A stretch of 6,353 bases of DNA from CAYSYN01 sp964447735. GTDB lineage: Bacteria; Patescibacteriota; Minisyncoccia; Minisyncoccales; GBS-2. Below the pieces are notes generated by a model. That model was given only the letters and a program-made list of their open reading frames with translations. It was not told the origin of the DNA and ran no database searches. The stretch's first letter is position 1. Each line of letters starts with the position of its first letter. Shown here one piece after another: positions 1-4,692 of this stretch. The position numbers and the translations under genes are program-made. The DNA lies in NCBI GenBank assembly GCA_964447735.1, contig CAYUTJ010000033.1, forward strand, positions 1 through 6,353. Direction: 5' to 3'.

Positions 1-2
1 CT

Positions 3-1565
3 TATTTTGCTCTTAATGTTCAATCTGGAGGAACTTCAAGATTGTATGTAAGAGCAGATGGGAATGTCGGCATCGGGACGACGACACCACAAACTGCATT
101 GCATGTTCTTTCTTCTTCTTCAAATGTAGCACTATTCCAAGCAGCTTCGACTGTCTCTGCAACAAAATTAATTTTAAAGTATCTTAGTACATCAGCCCTA
201 GCTTATAATGAAATTGACTTTTTGGATGAGACAGGAAGCTTGAAAGGATATTTGCAAGTAAGAGATACAGGTATAATGTATCTTTCAGCTACAGATGTGG
301 TTTTAGCTAATAGCGGAGGGGAAGTATTAAGGGTGGCAAGTAATGGGAATGTGGGAATTAATACCTCTACACCATCTTACCTTTTAGATGTTTATGGAGA
401 TGATATTACAATTAGGCTGGGAGCAACTGCTTCTTCAACAGTGCTTGTAGGAGGAGGTTCTGGAAAATTAACTTCAGGCACTATTGACCCTCAATACAAC
501 ATTGGGGGGAAGATTTTCGCAACTTATGTTCCTTCAATGACGGGAGTGAAAGAAGAAACAACAGGAATAATAAAAGTTTCTCAAAAATTAGAGGGGAAAG
601 ATTACTATTTTGCTGAAATTGATTTCAATACTCTTGAGGAAGGATCTGATTTGTGGCTCTTTTCAAAAATTACTAATTTGAAAAAGAATCTCGATAAGTT
701 AGCGGTTTTGTTAACGCCAGCTAAAAGGGCCAAGGTTTGGTATCAAGTAGATCCAGAAAATTTCAAACTTTACTTTTTCGCAGACAGAGAAACTGTAATT
801 TCTTATAGGTTGACTGCTCCAAGATTTGATTTTGAAAAATGGAAAAATTATTTGGGAGAAGGAGAAGGAGGAATGAAAATTGAAGAAGATGGTTCTCTAG
901 TTTCAAGTAGCACAATTTATCAATTTGCAGAAGAGAATAACGAAGAGGGAATTTTAGAAAAAATTAAGGAAGTTTTTGAAAAACTCGGTCTCTTTATCGA
1001 AAATGGCATAGCCAAAATAAAAGAAATTATCACTGAAAAACTCACAGCAAATATTATTGTGACCGATCAACTTTGTATTGGTCAAACTTGCATTGATGAG
1101 GAAACCCTAAAAAAGATTTTATCAAAAAATAATGCTTTGCCAATTTCACCCCCAATTCCAGAACAACCAGAAAGTTCTTCTACCTCAACTACTTCAGATC
1201 AACCAACCACTACAGCATCTACTACCAATACAATAGAAAATCCAACTACTACAGAAAATACGATTGCCACATCCAGCGAAAATTCAGAAAATTTACAAAA
1301 TGTTAGTTCGACAAACGAAGATGCTGAAACTACAACTCAACAAGAAACAGAAATTTCCCAAGAGAGCTCTGAAGAACAAGAATCAATTGCTCAAGATGAA
1401 ATTACTCAAGATCAATCTTCTCAAACGACAGAAGGTGAAAATTCAGAGAGCACAGATGAAACAACAACTCAACAAACAGAAAATCAACAAAATTCTCAAA
1501 ATTCAAACATTCAAACAAACCAAAACACAGAAACTTCAATTAATGAAACCAATGAGGTAGAATAA
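3..1565 (+). CDS. Tail-fibre-like surface protein with acidic disordered C-terminus (5'-truncated)
   Basis: The reading frame is open to the left edge; the first full codon is at 3, giving 520 visible residues. The first possible start, a TTG at 42, is not believable, because the in-frame residues before it (YFALNVQSGGTSR) complete the repeat that follows, so the true start and any signal peptide lie upstream. Visible order: two fibre-type repeats with GNVGIGTTTP (about 60-89) and GNVGINTSTP (about 345-371); a folded region at about 486-825 containing MTGVKEET, SDLWLFS and RLTAPRFD; an amphipathic, possibly coiled-coil stretch at about 942-1130 ending in LCIGQTCIDEE; then a Ser/Thr/Gln/Glu/Asn-rich tail. 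The NVGIGTxTP motif is known from phage tail fibres and large bacterial surface proteins. I infer an extracellular fibre or adhesin. There is no endosialidase-chaperone (S74) domain, LPXTG motif or C-terminal membrane segment. The SD for the next gene lies inside its last codons, so the two are translationally close. Confidence 0.85.
   Translation, partial: YFALNVQSGGTSRLYVRADGNVGIGTTTPQTALHVLSSSSNVALFQAASTVSATKLILKYLSTSALAYNEIDFLDETGSLKGYLQVRDTGIMYLSATDVVLANSGGEVLRVASNGNVGINTSTPSYLLDVYGDDITIRLGATASSTVLVGGGSGKLTSGTIDPQYNIGGKIFATYVPSMTGVKEETTGIIKVSQKLEGKDYYFAEIDFNTLEEGSDLWLFSKITNLKKNLDKLAVLLTPAKRAKVWYQVDPENFKLYFFADRETVISYRLTAPRFDFEKWKNYLGEGEGGMKIEEDGSLVSSSTIYQFAEENNEEGILEKIKEVFEKLGLFIENGIAKIKEIITEKLTANIIVTDQLCIGQTCIDEETLKKILSKNNALPISPPIPEQPESSSTSTTSDQPTTTASTTNTIENPTTTENTIATSSENSENLQNVSSTNEDAETTTQQETEISQESSEEQESIAQDEITQDQSSQTTEGENSESTDETTTQQTENQQNSQNSNIQTNQNTETSINETNEVE
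24..392 (+). repeat. Two diverged tail-fibre repeats in the surface protein
   Basis: Two copies of a motif lie about 96 residues apart, at 24-107 and 312-392. Both follow the pattern SGG, a short strand, (D/N)GNVGI, T-x-TP, then three residues and a Leu-x-Val strand. The copies have diverged in DNA sequence, so this is an old protein-level repeat rather than a recent duplication. More copies are likely in the missing N-terminal part, because these repeats usually come in series. Confidence 0.7.
1554..1558 (+). promoter_or_regulatory. Shine-Dalgarno site of the LysM gene
   Basis: GAGGT lies 10 bases before the ATG at 1569, inside the last codons of the preceding gene. It fixes this start and supports co-transcription, since only 3 bp separate the TAA at 1563-1565 from the ATG. 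It is the only clear SD-like sequence ahead of a start in this window. Confidence 0.55.
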
Positions 1566-1568
1566 AAA

Positions 1569-2756
1569 ATGAGAAAAATTTTTCTAATTTTCATTTTAAT
1601 TTTTCTTTCAATCTCATTTAAAGTTTCAGCACAAGGAATTTTAGAAATCATCATTCCTCAAGGAGTGTGTCTTTCTGGAATAGCGATTGAATATCAGACA
1701 GATGTCCCTACTTTACTTAGATTGAATCCAAAAATTAAAAACCCTGATTTGATTTTTGCAGGAGATTTTTTAAAAGTTCCAGCATCGACAACAAAAATTG
1801 TAATTTTGCCAGGAGATACCCTATCTCAATTGGCAAAAAAATACAATACTACGATTGACATTTTGTTAGCTTTAAATCCCCAAATTAAAAACCCTGACTT
1901 AATTTTTGCTGGAGATGAACTCAAAATTCCTAAAATAGAAACTTCAACTTCTACAATTTCTGAAATTTCTGTTTTTCCTGAATCTACAACGACAATTCCT
2001 TCAATTTCAACGACAACTCCTCAAATTTCAACTTCTACGCTTTCAGTTTCTCTCTCAGCAAGTCCTTCTTCGGGATTTGCTCCTTTAACTGGAGTTGATT
2101 TGACAGCCAATGTTTCAGGCACTGCTACTGGTACTATAAATTATACTTTTTATTGTAATCGTGCTGATGAAAGTACTGAGATTACTGAAGGTTGGTGTAG
2201 AAAAGTAGAAGGAATTGCCGAAACCACTTATACTGCTGTTAATTGTTGCAGTTATTCGGAAGCTGGTCTTTATTCTGCCAAAGTTATTGTTGAAAGAGGA
2301 AGTTTACAAGCTGAAGCAAAAATAGAAATTAACGTTGAAACTCCTCCAATTTCGCAACCATCTCATCCTTCTCCTCCTCCCCCTTCATCCTCTCAACCTC
2401 CTTCATGCCAAGATCAATATGCCTCAGGAGCTCAAACCTATTCTGTGACAACGAAATCAGTTCCCAAAATCTATAAAATAATCGTTGATCCCTTAGATGT
2501 TGAATATTTATCTTCCCAGGCCGTAAAAGCTTATATCAGAGATACTAACGGAAATCCGATAACTTCAGTTTCAGGGACAGCAATTACTGACGAAAAAAGT
2601 ACTAATTTTAATTTAAATCTAATTTCTGGAACCGAAACCGATGGAGTTTGGCAAGGCTCTTGGACATTAACAGATTCAATCTGTCAAAATTACCAGTTAA
2701 AAATTCAAGCTCAAAGTGAAAGCGGAACTTCTGAAGTTACCTTGACTTTCAAATAG
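1569..2756 (+). CDS. Secreted double-LysM protein with PKD/Ig-like domains
   Basis: A 395-residue exported protein. Residues 1-21 form a signal peptide: MRK, a hydrophobic core, and probable cleavage after VSA. Two LysM domains follow, at about 24-71 and 76-121. The second is canonical (LPGDTLSQLAKKYN). The first is weaker, with QGVCLSGIAIEYQ in the same place. Both end in the motif LNPxIKNPDLIFAGD. LysM binds the glycan of peptidoglycan or chitin, so the protein should sit on the cell wall. A Ser/Thr-rich linker (122-158) leads to a PKD/Ig-like domain (about 159-256) with four Cys (196, 210, 226, 227), then a Pro-rich linker (258-280) and a C-terminal Ig-like module (287-395) with VDPLDVE at 306-312 and WQGSW at 361-365. 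No hydrolase domain is present, so it is likely structural or adhesive rather than a lytic enzyme. It starts 3 bp after the upstream gene, and the next gene carries a homologue of its C-terminal module. Confidence 0.88.
   Translation: MRKIFLIFILIFLSISFKVSAQGILEIIIPQGVCLSGIAIEYQTDVPTLLRLNPKIKNPDLIFAGDFLKVPASTTKIVILPGDTLSQLAKKYNTTIDILLALNPQIKNPDLIFAGDELKIPKIETSTSTISEISVFPESTTTIPSISTTTPQISTSTLSVSLSASPSSGFAPLTGVDLTANVSGTATGTINYTFYCNRADESTEITEGWCRKVEGIAETTYTAVNCCSYSEAGLYSAKVIVERGSLQAEAKIEINVETPPISQPSHPSPPPPSSSQPPSCQDQYASGAQTYSVTTKSVPKIYKIIVDPLDVEYLSSQAVKAYIRDTNGNPITSVSGTAITDEKSTNFNLNLISGTETDGVWQGSWTLTDSICQNYQLKIQAQSESGTSEVTLTFK
1722..1931 (+). repeat. Internal duplication of the LysM 3' half
   Basis: Segments 1722-1781 and 1872-1931 are direct repeats exactly 150 bp (50 codons) apart, encoding LNPKIKNPDLIFAGDFLKVP and LNPQIKNPDLIFAGDELKIP. 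They differ mostly at third codon positions (for example gatttgatt against gacttaatt), while the first halves of the two LysM domains are far more different. This fits an older domain duplication in which the second half stayed under constraint, or a later partial conversion. Confidence 0.75.
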
Positions 2757-2809
2757 GCAAAACTTTAAAATTAAATTGGAAAATAAAGGTTGTAAACTTT
2801 TAAATTAAA
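2757..2809 (+). promoter_or_regulatory. AT-rich spacer with possible weak promoter for the third surface gene
   Basis: This 53-bp gap has no convincing SD near the ATG at 2810; the nearest AAAGG (2785-2789) is 20 bases away. TTGGAA at 2776-2781 and TTTAAA at 2799-2804 are 17 bases apart and could be -35 and -10 boxes. Transcription would then start about at the ATG, giving a leaderless message. In sequence this AT-rich such matches arise easily, so the promoter is only a suggestion; read-through from the upstream genes is equally possible. No terminator hairpin is visible here. Confidence 0.25.
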
Positions 2810-4573
2810 ATGAGAAAAAAAGGAATCTTGATTTTGATAGGAATTGTTCTTTTAATTTCTGGTCTAGCGACTTATTTTTTACTTTATCTTGCAAAAACTT
2901 ATCAAAAATTTGGAATCGTAAAGGAAGTTCCATTGAAAAAGAAAAAAATTGAAAAAATTCCAACTGAAGCTAAATTAGCTCCTGGAAAACACACTTATGA
3001 AATAATCACTGATAAGCCTAAAGATCCTCAGATAATTGAAGTTGAAGTTGACCCTTTAGATGTTGAATTTGGAAAAACTCAAACTGTAACAGCAAAAATT
3101 AAAACAAAAGCAGATTCAGTAAGGGCTGAAGATTTCGTTTTGGGAAAAGCAATTTGCGATCAAAAAGAAATTGAATTTCCTTTAAAGTTAAAGAAAGTAG
3201 AAGGAAAGGAAGAATTAATTACTACTTGGCAAGGAATCTGGGAGAGAGAAAAGGAATGCACTTTTGAGAAAAACTATCAAATTAAAATTTTTACAAAAAA
3301 CATTAAAGGAGAGGATAAAGTTACCATAAGTTTTGGCTCTTCTTGTCCTACCCCGACAGATGGGCAAGATTATACTGTCGCTACTTCTTGCATTTTCTTC
3401 TGGAGTGTCAATGGGGTCGAAAAGGGAAATATTATCATTCCAGAAGGAGTCACTTTAACAATTGGGGGAGGAAGCGTAGGGAAACAACAAACTATTGTTT
3501 TTAACCCTGGCTACTCAATCACTATCGATGGTTCGATAGCTTTGAACAAAACCCCAGGCTATGAAGGCCAGATAAGGAAGGCCTATATTTGGGTAGGAGA
3601 TTCAGATTCAGATACTTTCTACAATTATTACATTCATACCGATCCTACCAATCCTCCAATGAGCGGGGCAGTTAGAAGATACACTTTAAGCTCTTTAGAT
3701 TCTCCTGACTGTAATGACGAAAACGCGTACGTTTATCAAGAAGTAGCTAATCTCTCTTTAGATAAGGATCAAGATTATTATACAAGTAGTCCTCCAGCAA
3801 TTCGTTGTGTAGGAGATGGCCTAAAAATACAGGGTAAAACAAAATATTATAAAGATGCAAATGGAAACTTCAGTTGGTTAGTTGATAGCTTCAAAATAGG
3901 AACAGATGATTGCGATGATTCAGATTCAACTAAATGGCAAATTGTAAATTGTTATCCAGATTCAGATGGTGATACCTATTATAGTAATACTGGTTTAAGT
4001 ATTTGTGCAGGTGATTCTTGCCCTTTAGGTTATTCTGATACTCCAGGTGATGATTGCGATGATTCAGATTCAACTAAATGGCAAATTGTAAATTGTTATC
4101 CAGATTCAGATGGTGATACCTATTATAGTAATACTGGTTTAAGTATTTGTGCAGGTGATTCTTGCCCTTTAGGTTATTCTGATACTCCAGGTGATGATTG
4201 TTGCGATTCAGATGCTAATACTCATCCAGGACAAACTTCCTATGCCACTTCAGTAAATGCCTGCGGAAGTTGGGATTATGATTGTGATTCAAATATTTCA
4301 AAAAATGCCGATTGCAGCGGTGGTTTAGATAGTAGTGATTGTTCGTTAAGTGGCATTCCTACTTGTATGGTGTGGGATTCTTTTCTTAAGCGATGTATCC
4401 TGGCTATGGCTGAGGGATATGCAACTTGTACTGTGACTAATATCGTGACTAAGGATTGTGGTACGAGTTGGACTAAATATTATTGCCAAGAAGCCCCATG
4501 TGGTGATACAAAGTGTGGGGTTATGCCTCAATACCTTTGTGCAAGTGTGAATGTAACCTGCGGCTGCCGTTAA
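2810..4573 (+). CDS. Membrane-anchored Cys-rich protein with Ig-like module and Asp-rich Ca-binding-type repeats
   Basis: 587 residues. MRKK plus a hydrophobic segment (5-27) and no clear signal-peptidase site suggests an N-terminal anchor with the rest outside the cell. A Lys-rich linker leads to an Ig-like module (about 59-175; VDPLDVE at 80-86, WQGIW at 140-144) homologous to the C-terminus of the preceding protein. Residues 190-250 (IPEGVTLTIG, NPGYSITIDGSIAL) look beta-rich, perhaps a solenoid. Then come four units that pair a DxDxD motif (starting at D264, D318, D384, D432), followed by an aromatic residue, with a DC(D/N/C)D motif (Cys 301, 368, 416, 464), resembling thrombospondin type 3 or MopE-type metal-binding repeats. 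Units 3 and 4 come from an exact tandem duplication. The last 86 residues carry 12 Cys; the whole protein has 30, an even number that suits extracytoplasmic disulfides. Most likely a Ca2+-stabilised surface stalk or adhesin; no catalytic motif is seen. The ATG is chosen because it gives the MRKK-plus-hydrophobic start, despite the poor SD. Confidence 0.87.
   Translation: MRKKGILILIGIVLLISGLATYFLLYLAKTYQKFGIVKEVPLKKKKIEKIPTEAKLAPGKHTYEIITDKPKDPQIIEVEVDPLDVEFGKTQTVTAKIKTKADSVRAEDFVLGKAICDQKEIEFPLKLKKVEGKEELITTWQGIWEREKECTFEKNYQIKIFTKNIKGEDKVTISFGSSCPTPTDGQDYTVATSCIFFWSVNGVEKGNIIIPEGVTLTIGGGSVGKQQTIVFNPGYSITIDGSIALNKTPGYEGQIRKAYIWVGDSDSDTFYNYYIHTDPTNPPMSGAVRRYTLSSLDSPDCNDENAYVYQEVANLSLDKDQDYYTSSPPAIRCVGDGLKIQGKTKYYKDANGNFSWLVDSFKIGTDDCDDSDSTKWQIVNCYPDSDGDTYYSNTGLSICAGDSCPLGYSDTPGDDCDDSDSTKWQIVNCYPDSDGDTYYSNTGLSICAGDSCPLGYSDTPGDDCCDSDANTHPGQTSYATSVNACGSWDYDCDSNISKNADCSGGLDSSDCSLSGIPTCMVWDSFLKRCILAMAEGYATCTVTNIVTKDCGTSWTKYYCQEAPCGDTKCGVMPQYLCASVNVTCGCR
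3905..4192 (+). repeat. Perfect 144-bp tandem duplication (2 copies)
   Basis: Copies 3905-4048 and 4049-4192 are identical at every base, and identity continues for 8 more bases to 4200. The unit is 48 codons, so the frame is kept. Each copy encodes one aspartate-rich unit from DDCDDSDSTKW to GYSDTPG with four Cys. The absence of even a silent difference points to a very recent duplication or ongoing homogenisation, and suggests copy number could vary between strains or be miscounted in short-read assembly. Confidence 0.95.
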
Positions 4574-4606
4574 AAACCAAAACAGCAAAAAATATTTCCT
4601 GTATAT

Positions 4607-4691
4607 TATCGAACACTCCTTGTGTTAGATATAGTTCTTTAAAATGGGGAATTATTGTTCCCGGAGTCGCTGTCGATGTTTGAATCGACAG
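4607..4691. terminator. Three-hairpin convergent intergenic region (probable two-way terminator)
   Basis: The 119-bp gap between two converging genes holds three successive inverted repeats. Hairpin 1 (4607-4631) is TATC-AACAC against GTGTT-GATA with one G/A mismatch and a 5-base loop. Hairpin 2 (4647-4662) is GGGAA against TTCCC with a 6-base loop. Hairpin 3 (4670-4691) is a perfect 8-bp stem, CTGTCGAT against ATCGACAG, with loop GTTTGA. The 4646-4691 stretch is 23/46 G+C, well above its surroundings. None has a textbook T-run directly after it: minus-strand transcripts meet CATTTT after hairpin 2, and plus-strand transcripts meet TTTTT only at 4707-4711. Position argues for 3'-end formation for both genes; a small structured RNA is the alternative. 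Confidence 0.5.
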
Positions 4692-4692
4692 A

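Noticed and set aside
106..125. TTCTTCTTC microsatellite as a phase-variable tract
   Set aside because: The trinucleotide run is short and imperfect, encodes the Ser run, and slippage in units of three would not shift the frame.
1264..1560. 98-codon Lys/Gln-rich open frame on the plus strand
   Set aside because: It is the shifted-frame shadow of the CAA/GAA/ACA-rich tail of the fibre gene. It has no SD, is low complexity, and lies wholly inside a frame that continues a clear protein.
4346..4588. 80-codon open frame on the minus strand
   Set aside because: It lies opposite the Cys-rich end of the stalk gene. Its composition (His, Thr, Ser) mirrors the Cys/Asp codons of the real gene, and no domain or SD is visible.
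4574..4636. Read-through extension of the stalk protein past the TAA at 4571-4573
   Set aside because: The next in-frame stop comes after 20 codons, and the peptide continues neither the Cys pattern nor any motif. Ending at CGCR is sensible.
4653..4692. tRNA-like T-arm (GTTTGAATC within a stem)
   Set aside because: The loop loosely resembles a TTCGAATC T-loop, but there is no acceptor stem, anticodon arm or D-arm within reach, and the 8-bp stem is too long for a T-arm.
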